Origin: Lophius americanus
Taxonomy: Eukaryota > Chordata > Actinopteri > Lophiiformes > Lophiidae
Direction of reading: 5' to 3'
Length of the DNA stretch: 64,000 nt
Assembly (NCBI GenBank): GCA_037951165.1
Contig: JBBDHG010000127.1
Coordinates: 2,164,501 to 2,228,500, forward strand
This document shows positions 38,945-50,604 of this stretch, piece by piece; position 1 is the first letter of the stretch; every line of letters begins with the position of its first letter. A program made the translations under genes and the position numbers. The notes beneath the pieces were generated by a model. The model saw nothing but the letters and a program-made list of their open reading frames with translations, had not been told where the DNA came from and made no database searches.

Positions 38945-40880
38945 CTGTAGCAGGTGTATCTCCCCTTTCCTCTTGATACTGGTGGTGGTTGCTGATGAGT
39001 CTGCCTAGATTGGTGAGAATCTTATTTAAATAGACAGAATAGAAGCACGATCACAGGCGAATGATAAAGGTGTATCCATATATTGGATAGATGTCGCTGA
39101 CTGATATCAATTAACTCCTCAGACCATGAAGCAGGTGATTACGACAGATGCATGCATAAATGAACGCCATGAATTACAGGCTGATTGAAAATACTTCCTG
39201 ACTCGATGGTTGAAACTGTTTTTTATAGCTGTATAAAATCTTAAGAAATAAGGATGTCACAGTGTTATCTTGGACTTGAAGAACACTCAGCATATTACTG
39301 GGATGTTATACCAAAAGGTTTGAAAGGTATGCTCGCCACTTACGGAACTTTTAGAGGATGCTGTTGAGGACCATTATAAGAAGTGTCTGATCCAGCATTT
39401 CAGAGCTCAATCTATTTAAACTAAAATTCAGGAAATCTGCGTAAAGGTATTTTGCTTTCCCCCGACATTACGTGTATAGTGTATAGTGCTTTGTTCATGG
39501 AGTACCCTTTTGAATTTGAAGTGGAAACCTTGGAGTAATCGTTATATAGTAAATATGTAAATTAATTCACATACTTCTATAGTTAGTAGTGATCGCATTT
39601 TGGAAACACATCATAAATTGGGACATACAAGCCAGCTTTTAAGATATGATGTCATCATCCAGTTGTGGAAAGTATTTGTCACCATACACATTAATATGCT
39701 GTACATGTCTAAAAACAGGCAATTGTGAAGCCTGCCTGAGTTCTATCTGATGAATTTTCCGTGGATCCCCGGCTCTTAGAACAAAATTCTTAATATCTGT
39801 ATTTGTATGGAGATTCGAACCGGGAGATATATTATTATACACATTTCCAAATCATATTACGCACACAAGAATCAAACTATAGATAAACAAATGTATTTCT
39901 GTATCCATATCGATTCTATATATGCTTGTTGTATATGTAACGCATTATGAAACATCAGCCTCCAGAAAGTAGCCGGAAGAAATAATGGAATTGAAGGACA
40001 TGCAGTCCCAGATGAAGCAAATAGGCTGCTAAAACTGAAGCACCACTTTAAAACTCCTGATGTATTACAATGACACCGTGCCGTACTGCACTAAAAATGT
40101 TCTGTCACTTTTCCCTAAGCATGTAATTTTTAATACTCAGAGGTGGTTCAGACAAAAATAACTTCCATTTTCCACATCCATTATATTACACTAAACAGCA
40201 CCTCCAGGTGATGACACAAATACATTTCCTGTCATTTTAGCGGGTCTCATATAGAGTCAGCTTCCGTACAGCAGGAATAGCTTTTGAAATTACATCCTGA
40301 TTTACTGCGGTGATAACAAGCAAGTTCGGTTTTCTATATAGGACAATACAATATTATAAAGTGTCTCAGGAGAAAATCAGTTATTACGGTTTGCACACAC
40401 TGTTCTGTATTGCAATCAAGTGTGCTCGTTCACACTATCAGCTGTTGCATTTTCAATAGATATATAAGTCACATTCACCACTGTTCACTAACGTGGCACA
40501 AAGCACATCAGGTTTTATGGTGGATATGACATTGGCTTACAAGTCTGTGCAGAAAGGAACAATAATTATATGTGAAGGAGATAGGAGATGAAAGCTACAT
40601 GATTTTCAACTTTGCTTCAAATATCAGTACCGGAAACCTGCCGGATTTTATGCCAGGATAAGAAACTGCGGAGATTGGAGACAAGATGCTTTTTTTTTGT
40701 TTTTTTTACTCAGGTTTTACTCTTTTCCAAGAATAATAAACTCTGTGCAATACTTACATTTAAATTGGAGAACTTTTGATGACTCCCCTGTGGTCTATAT
40801 TTCCAGATACTAAATTATTGCTGACATTTTGGCAGCAAACAGAGTTGTGAGCCAACGCTCACTATTTAACCGTGTGTCGT
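38945..40880. other. intronic DNA, nothing recognised
   Basis: AT-rich single-copy-looking sequence with no identifiable element. Confidence 0.55.
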
Positions 40881-40885
40881 CATGT

Positions 40886-41013
40886 CGTCATGTGTTGGCC
40901 CTGTCAAGAACTAGCCACTTGTCCAGGGTAAACCGCACCTCTCTCCCAGTGTCAACTAGGATAGGCTCCAGCCCCCTGCAGAGGTTACAGTAAATGATTA
41001 AATAAATGACTGA
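40886..41013 (+). mobile_element. tRNA-like SINE, 3' part, copy 3
   Basis: It contains GTTGGCCCTGTCAAGAACTA, TCCAGGGTAAACCGCACCTC, CTAGGATAGGCTCCAGCCCC and a degraded tail, GTAAATGATTAAATAAATGA. Only the 3' half of the SINE is present, as expected for 5' truncation. Confidence 0.75.
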
Positions 41014-41359
41014 ACAGACACTTTTGTCCCTCACATCTAGTTGGAGGTTTATATTACATTCATTATGCACACACAGCTGGACACAGATGTCTTGTTCATA
41101 GAATAACATTGCAACATATGACATGTGCTGCCCCCCAACACCTTCTCAATAAATGTCCCAGGAAGCCTCAAACATATGAATGGATATATACTATAAACAT
41201 ATAAATGTATGGCATAACTGCTTCTGCGACATTATTTGTACAGCTCAATTCATATGAAATATGAAAAGCATTAACCCTTTGATGAACTGCTCAACTTATT
41301 GGATGAGCACATTTTTAGTCACTATTTCTTATTGAGAAATATGACAGAACCTGTTTATA

Positions 41360-41470
41360 AAATTACCCAGTAGTAGCATGTATATACTAAACAGTAAGGG
41401 GGCCAAGGATGGAGCCCTGGGGGACACCCCAGGTCAAAAGGGCCATGGAGGAGGAAGTTGTAATCATGGC
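41360..41470 (-). mobile_element. LINE reverse-transcriptase scrap (GVPQG motif)
   Basis: The minus strand reads TWGVPQGSILGPL, then TV, a stop and YIHATTG. This is the same RT block as at 22185-22315 and is better preserved at its core. It is an isolated, decayed L2-type fragment. Confidence 0.7.
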
Positions 41471-42429
41471 TATTGTGAAATTTCGATTTGATTAGAAGAA
41501 TTTTTTGGCGTTACTAAAATTTGTAACTTAATACAACCAAAAAAGTCTACTAAAAAGTCTAGACTATTTTCCATGAAATACAAAATGCCGTATTTACAAC
41601 ATATTAACTAATTATACCACAAAGATGTTTTTTTTGATGAGTTTGATTTAGCTCTTTGTCTTTTTATACTAAATTTAGAATGTCTATAGTCATAAATTAA
41701 TAACTAGCACAAATAAATTAAATAAGCATTGAAATAATTTTCCTTTTTTTCTTTTTCAGGACATTAAAGTGTAAAGATAACACATAAAAACAACATAATA
41801 TTTTTTTGATTTGAATAGAATTTGAATAAAATAAGAATTAGCTACAACAAGTTACAATTTACAATACAGCGAAAGAACTGAGTAATTAAGCGATTATAAT
41901 GCAGTGGCACAATAAGACGTCTTTGGCCTCGATTTGTTGTAGATATGTGAAACATTGAAACAGGTTTAGTTTTGCGACAGAAAGCAGACCTGACCCAGAC
42001 AACCTGAGGGCTGCGGAGGACTCTTCACCGAGCAGCAGAGACACAGCGTTAAAGCAAGAGGGAATTATAAACGATGGATGGAGAGGCCTCTTTTTAGACC
42101 CTGAGGTTACCGGTGTGAGGGAGCTACAGCTGGCTAAATCATACCATCGAGCTACAGATCTCATAATAAACATCACATGGGTAGTTTGGGCTGGCGCTCG
42201 CAGATTAAGCCGAAGCTTTTAGCTCTTTAAAGACTACTCGATGTTGCAGCCAGCCAAGGCCCTATTTATGGGGCAGCTGGAAGTGTATCAAAGCAGGTAG
42301 GAAGGGAAGGCTCTGGACAGACACAGCTTTCAAGCTGATTTATGTCCCTCAATCATTGTAATAACAATAAACTGTGAACTAACACGTCACTTTTATTTGT
42401 AATTTATGGCACTGCGCGCCTAATAAAGC

Positions 42430-42504
42430 TATGTTTATTTCTCCCCCGTCTCCCTCCCTCTCTCTCCCTCCCTCTCCTCTTCCCTCCTCCGTCTCTCTAC
42501 ACAG
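42430..42504 (+). promoter_or_regulatory. tenm1: extended polypyrimidine tract and 3' splice site
   Basis: About 75 bases immediately before the exon at 42505 are almost entirely C and T, dominated by CTCC and CTCT units, and end in tctctacacag. This is much longer than a typical splice acceptor tract. It offers many potential sites for pyrimidine-tract-binding proteins (inference), so inclusion of this exon could be regulated. The first AG (42503-42504) is taken as the acceptor; a second AG follows directly at 42505-42506. Confidence 0.7.
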
Positions 42505-42748
42505 AGCTGCCCAGCAGTCCAGGTGGTCAGTTCACGTTCCGTCCACTTCCTCCGCCTCCACCTCCGCCCCATGCCTGCACTTGTTCCCGCCCGGCACCCT
42601 ACACTCAAGTCAGCCTGCAGAGGAAGACCATGCCAACGCGATGCCAGGCCAATCAGGGCGGCCACGGGGGAGACACTAGCTCCAGCACAGACCAGGCGCA
42701 ACTTCACAACAGCTGGGTTCTCAACAGCAACATTCCGCTAGAGACCAG
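42505..42748 (+). CDS. tenm1: teneurin-1 internal exon, cytoplasmic polyproline region
   Basis: Teneurins are large type II single-pass membrane proteins that act in neuronal adhesion and signalling. This 244-nt exon encodes part of the intracellular domain. It starts after a pyrimidine-rich acceptor (ctctctacacag) with two bases of a split codon, then 80 residues beginning LPSSPGGQFTFRPL. A run of seven prolines (PPPPPPPHACTC) follows at residues 15-26, and the exon ends LHNSWVLNSNIPLET plus AG of a split Arg codon, then donor gtagga. The polyproline run is the type of site through which the teneurin-1 cytoplasmic domain is reported to bind SH3 adaptors (CAP/ponsin). The HACTC and NSWVLNSNIPLETR motifs match teneurin-1 as I remember it; teneurin-2, -3 and -4 differ around them. 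A basic stretch (QRKTMPTR) follows. The frame joins the exon at 54696 exactly. No upstream coding exon was recognised in the window. Family membership is near certain; the paralogue call is likely. Confidence 0.93.
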
Positions 42749-43195
42749 GTAGGAGTGGAAGTGCTATTTGTTCTTTAAACCTATAAGAGATGTGATTATT
42801 TGACCATTTTGGAAAAATAGCTGTGCTTGTTTTTAAACGATTTCAGTCCAGAGTAGTAGTTCAGTCATTTTAAGATGAAGACCTCAAAATGAAATTATTT
42901 TCAAAATAAATTGCCCCACTTCTAATAATGGTACTCGATCTCATGAATAACGAACGTGAGATTAGAGAAATTACTTTCATCAGGGAGTTTCTGTTGGCAG
43001 GCTTTCTCGATTTTGTTTAGAAAAATGAGTGTGAAATGATTAAGAAGGAATCATGTGAAATCACGTTCTGCATGTGAAAACAGCGCACCGACCTGAGGAG
43101 GGTTATAACAGGACTTTGCACACCCATCAGAGTCAGAAAGAATTTTTCATTTCCAGTTTTTACTCATCATTTCCTTCTCCTCGCCGTCGCCGCAG

Positions 43196-43346
43196 ACAGA
43201 TTGAGTACGGGACAGCATCTGAGTTTATCCTACCTGAAGGAGAATTGGAGCTCTGCATCGAGTCGAAATCCTCTTTTCAAGAACACATTGAGTTTCCACT
43301 TCTGAGCATGGTGCCCAAAATCAAAAAAAATAAAACAAAATCCTGA
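43196..43346 (+). other. possible alternative terminal exon of tenm1
   Basis: A pyrimidine-rich acceptor (ttccttctcctcgccgtcgccgcag) lies 447 nt after the polyproline exon. Spliced from that exon's phase-2 donor, it completes Arg and continues in frame as QIEYGTASEFILPEGELEL and on for 50 residues, ending ...KNKTKS then TGA. An AATAAA sits at 43329-43334 inside the last codons. No good donor follows. If used, the product would be a cytoplasmic-domain-only protein without a membrane helix. No homology was recognised, so this is a hypothesis. Confidence 0.22.
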
Positions 43347-43349
43347 TGC

Positions 43350-44720
43350 TTGGAGAAAAGCTGCTGGAATTGTGTCCCTTCAAACAGAATTAAGCATTTG
43401 CTTGGCGCAGGAGGAGAAAAAAAAAATGATCACAGAATTATTTAGGAGATCCTCATTTGTGAGGCTGATTTTGAGAAGAAGCAGCAAGTTGCAAAAGAAT
43501 ATACTTTCATATTTAATGATAGCTCGGTGAGACAGCGGAATTCTGGTATTAAGATAGTGCCGATGAGATTGGCAAGCTGCCACATCAGAAAAGACGCTTT
43601 AATAAGTTATGCATTAAGCCATAATTAGATCTTACCTCATTTAAAGAGGAGGAAGAATAAAATTAGATTCACTGGCAATTTAAATTAATCTTTGGCCAGA
43701 CATGAGTGCTAATGTAAAAGTCTCGTCAGATGTATGTTGTTATTACTTAATTTCTTTATGTTTGTTTTAACGGCAAATCCTACATAAGCAAATTCATTAC
43801 TTTTTTTTTCTCTGTGTTTTAAATCCTTCAAATCAATATTTGCTGAACATAAAGAACTCTCTCCAAGAGAGAGATGCGATTATAAAACCCAATTTCTACA
43901 GCTGCTCAGTCTGTCCCTCTTTGTAGTAATACATTTTTGCATTTGAGAGTTTATAGTCAAATAAGTTTAATTTGATAGTGCGCTATTAGTTCTGAACCAT
44001 AAAATGTAATCATATTCATAGACAATACAATTGTGTTCCTCCAGAGCATAATTCAAATATTATTGGTTCTCTTCTATCTAGCTTTGGGCGAGGGTAAGCC
44101 AAAAAAAAAAGAAAAAGTCTAAGTCTTCTATGCTTAAATGTTCTGGGTTTAATATTCGAGCGCCGTTTCTCTTTCTCCTTTCTCAGATTCACTACAAATG
44201 TAATGATTTCATGTTTCAGATCATCCTGATGATGATGCTATCTGCCGCATCTCAGCCGCGAGATTAAAGATTTATCAGGTGTTTACGAACTTGACATGCA
44301 GGCCCGTACCAATAGAATCACAAGTGTTGCAAGGACCTTAATAAAAGCGGCATGAGAAATTGTTTATCTCTTGCTGTCGAGAGCGCTTCCATTTCACTGG
44401 ATGTTTTTTTGATGAATCTGTATTGAAAAGTATTGGCGCACGTCAGTAAAGATTAAGTTTGTTTGAAGTGTGCATAGATTTCTTTTCAGATGCATATCCA
44501 TTATGTTTCTGGAGAGGTCAGCCCGTGTAAGTGGAAAGATGAAGATATGGATATTCAATATATCTGACTGGGTCTCACACTGTGTTTGTTAAGGGGCATA
44601 AGAAATGTTAGGACTGTAATAAATGGATTGGTGTCCTGCCCTCTCTCCTTCGTCTCATCTCCAAGAAGTGAGACTGTGCATATGCACCCTCTCAATCAAC
44701 GGAATGTACCTGCACCCAAC

Positions 44721-44751
<31 letters not shown>

Positions 44752-44770
44752 GCACGCACGCACACACACC

Positions 44771-44801
<31 letters not shown>

Positions 44802-47650
44802 ACACACACACACAAACAGACACTCACAGACACACACACAACACTACACAGTCATTCACACATATCCAGGTAGAGACTACCCTTGGGCCATAGATTTCGA
44901 CCACCTGGAAAGCAGGAACTCTCATTTTCTTCCTTTCTCGGGGGAAATCTGTCCTATGATATGAATTCAGAACTTCCTGGGCGTAGCCTCTGGATATTGT
45001 CTGAGAAGATCAAAGGCAGGGAGTTGAACAGTCAAACATTTTACACAGCGCCGCACAAGAAGAGTGGAGTTTCACATGTGTTGACAAATCCAATTTCTTC
45101 AGCTTGATTCTTATCCCTTTTGTTCTAATCCAATTGTAACAGAGCAATAAAAGCACCACGGCGGACATGACCCGTGGTCTGGCCTCAACAGTGTGAAATT
45201 GCTCACCTGTATTCTACTATCATGTATACATGGCTTGTGCGAGATTCTCTGAGCCAAACTGAGTTTGTTTATGTGTGTGTCTTGTTGTCCCACGTTTATT
45301 TCGGACTTTTCGGAGTTGAACCGTCACTGACCCTTATGTGTGTGGTCGGTGCATGTGCAGCCTCCTCCTGGTGGAGCTGCTCACATTAAACACATACGGG
45401 GGGGTTAGGTGACTGAAAGATAGAAATACAAAGAAAAAAAGTCTAAAGGTGATTTGCAAATGATATAATGTTAGAAAGAAAAACTCACCATTGCTAGAAA
45501 TACACATTAGCCCAAATGATTGACTCTTAATAAAGAAAAAATGTGATATATATTCATTTATTTTGCTCTAATACATATGATTAGACTAATACATAATAAC
45601 TGACTTCAGCACTTTAACTATGTTTGTCCCATAGAAAAGAACTCACTTTGATATTATTTCATGTGGAATGCTTAGGAATTAAGATTCATTTAAATATCAT
45701 GTTTTTGTGTATTTCTTCACAAGTAATCAGGTACATGAATCATCAGGATTTTAGAATTATTGGTGAGTTTTATGTCCATTGGAGGTCATTTAGCAGTCAA
45801 GCTGACACGGCAGTCCTTATATAATCGGTTATACAAAAAATACTCTGCAGTAATTTGGGAAATCACATGGATGAACTGCATTTCCAATTCATCACTAATC
45901 TTTATAACCTTTCATTCTCTTTGCAAATTATTATTTTTAAAGAATTCTATTATAATAGTTAAGTTGCATTTTAAGTGACACAAGTGTTATCCCGTTATGA
46001 AGCATGTTGAAAACACTCAGACTTAGAAACTCCTCAAACTGTCGGCCAGATCGTTCGTGTCTGAATAGGAAATGAAACGGCTCGAGAAGATGGATGACTT
46101 TTTTGCAATATATGAGGGCAAATGGACGAGACACAGGGCATGTGCACTCTGGCCAGCAAAGTGTCTGGCCCGACTTTAATGGTCTGTCCTCTGATGGCTG
46201 CTCAGAGACCTTGGTCCTTCCAGCAGCCTGTGACCTCACACCACTTGCTGCATGAACAGAATAACACCCTGGCGGGCTGCACGTCTGCCTTGACATATTA
46301 CCCTCACATCCACTATCAAGAGAGCATACAGTATCTGAGGGCAATATTTGCCTCTGAGCTCCAAGATGTTGTTGTTATGAGAACAAAACACATGCACTAA
46401 AAAGAAGAAGTTAATGAGTCATATTTGTTACTATACTTCCAATATTGCGATTCAGTCTTTCTCCAAACCAGCAACATTTGTTTATTTCTTGAAGGAAGTC
46501 AATATGGCCAGAACATACTGGAACTCCTTATAATTGCCTTTCCACATCCACTTTTTTCAAATTTCATTATTTCCTTGCTCTCAAAATCTTTTCTCCATCC
46601 TCCTCTGACACCCTCCAACTCTCACCCTCCATTATCCGAGCAAAATATAGGAGATGGAATACCACCTAGATTAATTGCCCTTCAGCTTGCTTTCCTATCA
46701 TCATCTGCCATCTAACACTCTTTTTCATAATGAATATGAACCTTATCTTTGCTTTACTAATACAGCAGTGTAACTTAAGTAGTTGCTTTAATGAGTCAAA
46801 AAAGGAATAGGTAAGTCATTGATCTTTGGCTGCCAGGCCTTTTTCATTCTCTTTCATATCCGCGCCGATCCGAATCACGCCGGCAGCTCATAAAATTGCA
46901 CCAGAGAGGCACTTCGTCAAATCGTCTTTTCTGATGAGTAACTTGTACCGGATGAGAGCTACTAATTTTTTCTTCTGTGGCCTTTACGTAGTTTGAATTG
47001 GCAATATTAACTAGCAGTTTGTGGCAAAACTCTTTTCAGCATTTGCCGGCTATAGGGCACTAAATGTGAATAATGTCTTTGTTACACATTTTCCGTTAGA
47101 ATCGTAGCTCTTGGGGATGAACGTGGTACTTTTCTTCCTTGATTTTAAATTTCCGCATTAATCTTTGATGATGCATTACTTTCAAGTTTGAGAAACCTCT
47201 TAAAATAAAAGCATGCAAAATTCAGGCAAACATGTAAGGTATTAAGGTTTTAACTGAATCATTTAATTCTAGGCGGTAGAGAAAGCGTTCGCAATAGGTG
47301 AGGTTTAGGAAGGCTGCTTCTTCGTACAGCAGTAAAATACAACTCTCGCGTTTTGAAAATATGTTGATCCTAAGCCAGCGCTGTACGTAACATTTCAAAA
47401 ACTAGCAGGAGCAGGGTCTTTTCTACAATTTCCCACCTTGAGGGCCCTTTTAAATGAGATTCAGTCAGGTATCAGAGTGAGAGTGAATTCCTCTGAGTGC
47501 AGATTTGCATAAATAGAAAGACAATAAGGTTTTAGATACATGAGAAAAGATTATGTCTGTGCTGTGCTATTCCAATTATGGAGGATCTAATCACTGCCCT
47601 AACTAAGTCAGGACAGTAACGATGATGGTGAGGTGGCAGGTGGATTGCTG
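43350..47650. other. intronic DNA, mostly featureless
   Basis: It contains the CA microsatellite (44721-44841). Around 46840-46990 is a patch with several CpGs (CCGCGCCGATCCGAATCACG) in otherwise AT-rich DNA. It could be a regulatory element, but the sequence alone does not decide. Confidence 0.5.
44721..44841 (+). repeat. (CA)n microsatellite
   Basis: CA array with CGCA and CCCA interruptions, in the intron between the two tenm1 exons. Confidence 0.97.
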
Positions 47651-47654
47651 GAAA

Positions 47655-47688
47655 CACAATAAAGAGAAGCTCCCTTCTCTTTATTGTG
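47655..47688. repeat. perfect inverted repeat, 15-bp arms, 4-nt loop
   Basis: CACAATAAAGAGAAG (47655-47669), loop CTCC, then CTTCTCTTTATTGTG (47674-47688). It is perfectly paired and lies immediately before a SINE-like copy. Confidence 0.95.
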
Positions 47689-47689
47689 G

Positions 47690-47880
47690 GCTCAGGAGGA
47701 AGATGTCATCCACTCCTTGATTTTTTGGAAGGTTGCTGGTTTGAACCTTGGCCTATGCATATCAAAGTATCCTTGGGCAAGACACTAATCTGCAAACAAA
47801 GATCAGTGGTTAAAACTGTTCAGATGGAATCCCTTTGAGACTGTGTTGTACCTGAAACCCAGAACTCTGCTACCTCACGC
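47690..47880 (+). mobile_element. second SINE-like family, copy 1
   Basis: It contains GGTTGCTGGTTTGAACCTTG (box-B-like), then AGTATCCTTGGGCAAGACAC. The same CCTT-GCAAGACACTgAA block occurs at 55290. It starts directly beside the perfect hairpin at 47655-47688. Confidence 0.55.
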
Positions 47881-49804
47881 AATACCATGTGTATATCTGA
47901 TAAATAGCAACCGACTACACACCACGTGCGTTAGGGTTAGGGCTCCCCGTAATTGCACTACTGCACATCTGCAACTGTAAAACTTTTGCACATCTCTAGC
48001 TGACTGGACTACAGAGTCTAGGTATTAGCTAGACTATTTTAATGTATATGATCAAAGCCATTGGACATTGGACTCTTTCCTTTTTCTTTATATATGCATG
48101 CTCTTCATTCCTGTATTTTAATTTACATGTGTGTTTTTTTTTTTATTTCTTCATTTTGGATTGAGGGTATAAGATGCTGCTAGCATCCTCTCAAAACAAC
48201 TGTGTGATGAAGGTCGGCGTATCAGCTTTTTCATCGATCTTTCATTGGAAACTCGGCAGCAGCAAAAGCACTGCATAGGAGGGCTGCCTGAGTTTAGGAC
48301 TAGGGGCTCGGCCACAGAACGCAGTCCGTAGCCCAGCTTAAACTCATTCTTGGTATGGAACGCCATAGTTTCAAGTCTGTCACAGAGCCAGAACACTTAG
48401 AAGAACTCAGAAGCTTTGAGATGAATGAAGGATTTGAAGGTTTGTCTCTTTGGAGTTTCTCCTACTTTTGATTTAATAAAAGTTTCAAATTTTAGAATGT
48501 ACTAGTGAGTTTTCATCTTTACTGTATATAAAAATAGCCTACAAATGCTGTTCTTCCCTGTTTGTTGAAAACATCTGTCTCATGGTGACCGAAGGATATA
48601 CAGATAAATGAGACGAATGTGAACTCACTTTTCATTTTCATTTCTATTTTCTGTGTTGTGCTTATATAGTTCCTCTATATGTTCCAATTATAAATGGTTA
48701 ATAGTGAGCCCGGCGTGTAAACAAACATGTTTTGACGCCGCCTCCCATTATGTGGACCAGATGTTCAAAGCTAATAACAGGTGTGGGTGTTCTATACAAA
48801 TATTCAGTTTGTGAAAAATACATGGGTTTTTGTGCTCTTAATTAATTCTCTCTTTTTCTCTTTAATCAATGTGTCTTAGTCTTTGCAATTTTTTTCATTT
48901 TATGCTTCATATACCAGCGATATAAATTTCATATTGGAACACAGGAGGACCGAGTGGAATGGACACATTTAAACAAGTGTTATATATAAAATCCAGTATA
49001 GTTTTGTTTTTTGTAGGATAGTCATCAGATGACGATGATGTTGGTTAATATTAGGAAAAGATGGACAGGAGGATTATTCCCATTTTCATTCACTTCCCAT
49101 CCTGGAGGGATCATTATATTGATAGTATCAGTTGATAGTATCAGTATCAAAACAGTCTTATTCCAACTAAAAACTAAATGTTTACATCAGTTGGGTTTAT
49201 AGATGGCACTTGACTACCCAGGTTGATTGGATAAGTCATGGACTGGCGTAATTTTGTTTTTGTCTTTACCATCTGATCCTGCACAGCAAGTAATTGGCTG
49301 ATGATTTTACTTGTGTGCTGAAGGCATTTCTAGACCGCCCAACTGAGACAGAAAACAACCAACACCAAATGAGTCTTACTATAAAATTCAAAATTGATTG
49401 AATTCAGTCACTTCAATCCAAATAAAAAATTTATTTTTGCCTTTCTAGCAAAAAAGTCCAGTGTTGATTTAACTCCCACAAAGTTGTATTCAACACTTTT
49501 TCAGGGTTTATCCACACTCTCCAGAGTAAAAATTAATATTTTCAAAATAGTTAAATATTTAACACTCTGCCGTAGTTCATGTTTTAACTCACTAACAGAG
49601 TTAAAGTAACATTGAGATTAGACACGTAACTCTGCACTCGGGTTACATATTTTACTACTTAGGTGGTGTTAGATTCACTTTCTACAATGTTAAGCTATCC
49701 ATACTGGAAAAAACGTCACATTTAATTATCAGAACAAATTTGAATAAACAAAAAAATTTTTTTGAAAAATAAATGTATTTAGGTTTTTTTCTCCCATGCA
49801 GTCA

Positions 49805-50088
49805 TTAAGACATGTTTACACATTGTAAACATAGTGAATACTCTCCATTTTCCCCACATCTATATGTTGTCTGCAGGAATGTGTAAAAATTCACCAATGC
49901 AGCATCATGAGGAAAATTGGAAGGGTCATCAAACATCTCTAGGGAGCGGTTTGCCCGGCATGAGATGAGATGCTTAGATGCATGTTCATGGTGATGCAGA
50001 AGCTGTCAGTCTTGGTGTTTCGATGGCCAAGGAGGTACTGCTGCTGACCTTGCTGGTTGTACAGACGCTCGTCCAAGTTGCAGTACAG
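49805..50088 (-). pseudogene. exon-like segment C (last exon) of the antisense remnant
   Basis: It follows the acceptor-like TTTCTTTATCTCAATACTAG. One frame reads LYCNLDERLYNQQGQQQYLL and on to SFCITMNMHL before a stop. A frame two bases away then continues RANRSLEMFDDPSNF and DAALVNFYTFLQTTYR and ends in TAA at 49805-49807. The two halves look like one protein broken by an indel near 49950. Confidence 0.45.
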
Positions 50089-50286
50089 CTAGTATTGAGA
50101 TAAAGAAAACTGAACATGATACACCAGAATAATGTGCACCACAGCGAAAACTACATCATAGAAATAATCATTTAAACATCTGGCTGGTTCAAAATGGGAA
50201 TACATCTGAAGGCAACACTCATATCCTAATGTGGCTAAGAAAGGGACGTGAGAAACGTATTAACTTCACCTTAGCAACACAATTAC

Positions 50287-50413
50287 CTTTTCTGAAAGAT
50301 GAGAAGTCTCAAAACTGCATCAATTGCAATGATTTTTGGAGACTTCAGTGCCCATGGTGAGGGTGGAAGAAGATGCACCAGCAACAACAAGGAGGCAACT
50401 TCCTGGTCATAGG
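50287..50413 (-). pseudogene. exon-like segment B of the antisense remnant
   Basis: A good acceptor (CTGAATCTTTCCCTCAG) is followed by 127 nt, fully open, and the donor AAAAG|gtaatt. It encodes YDQEVASLLLLVHLLPPSPW and then ALKSPKIIAIDAVLRLLIF. The combination of a clean acceptor, a clean donor and a hydrophobic-patterned open frame is unlikely to be chance. From memory, similar LLPP-containing pieces occur in uncharacterised multi-copy teleost proteins (not verified). Confidence 0.5.
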
Positions 50414-50505
50414 CTGAGGGAAAGATTCAGAAAAGTCAGCTGAGAAAATCTTCAATCTGTTCTTCATGTTCATCCTTAATATCACACTTAGGTAAAGTTA
50501 AACAC

Positions 50506-50604
50506 CTTTTTTTTCCGTGGAATGGAAGAAAGTCAATCCTTCAACGACATCCAGCTTCACAAACTTCTGTCACAAGGTGAACTTCACTTGGACCAGCAGT
50601 TTTA
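50506..50604 (-). pseudogene. exon-like segment A of the antisense remnant
   Basis: Acceptor-like TTCCATTATTCCCAG precedes it and a GTGTTT donor-like site follows. One frame reads VKLLVQVKFTL, stop, QKFVKLDVVEGLTFF. The in-frame TGA shows that the copy is dead. The product family is not identified by name. Confidence 0.4.

Larger units (their letters stand above)
1..42504 (+). other. tenm1: partial upstream tenm1 intron(s)
   Basis: No recognisable teneurin coding exon occurs before 42505, although the N-terminal cytoplasmic exons must lie upstream. This stretch is therefore read as one or more large introns whose 5' end is outside the window. It contains repeats and LINE or transposon debris, listed separately, and one weak cassette-exon candidate at 29392-29469. 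The last 75 bases form a pyrimidine-rich tract leading into the acceptor at 42503-42504. Teneurin genes typically have very long 5' introns, which fits. Confidence 0.75.

Noticed and set aside
42435..42707. Antisense 90-codon frame over the polyproline exon
   Set aside because: Shadow of the real exon on the opposite strand.
47931..47942. TTAGGGTTAGGG, telomere-like
   Set aside because: Only two units; occurs by chance at this scale.
48151..48396. 81-codon minus-strand frame with several Cys residues
   Set aside because: No homology recognised, no splice context, and a length within chance.
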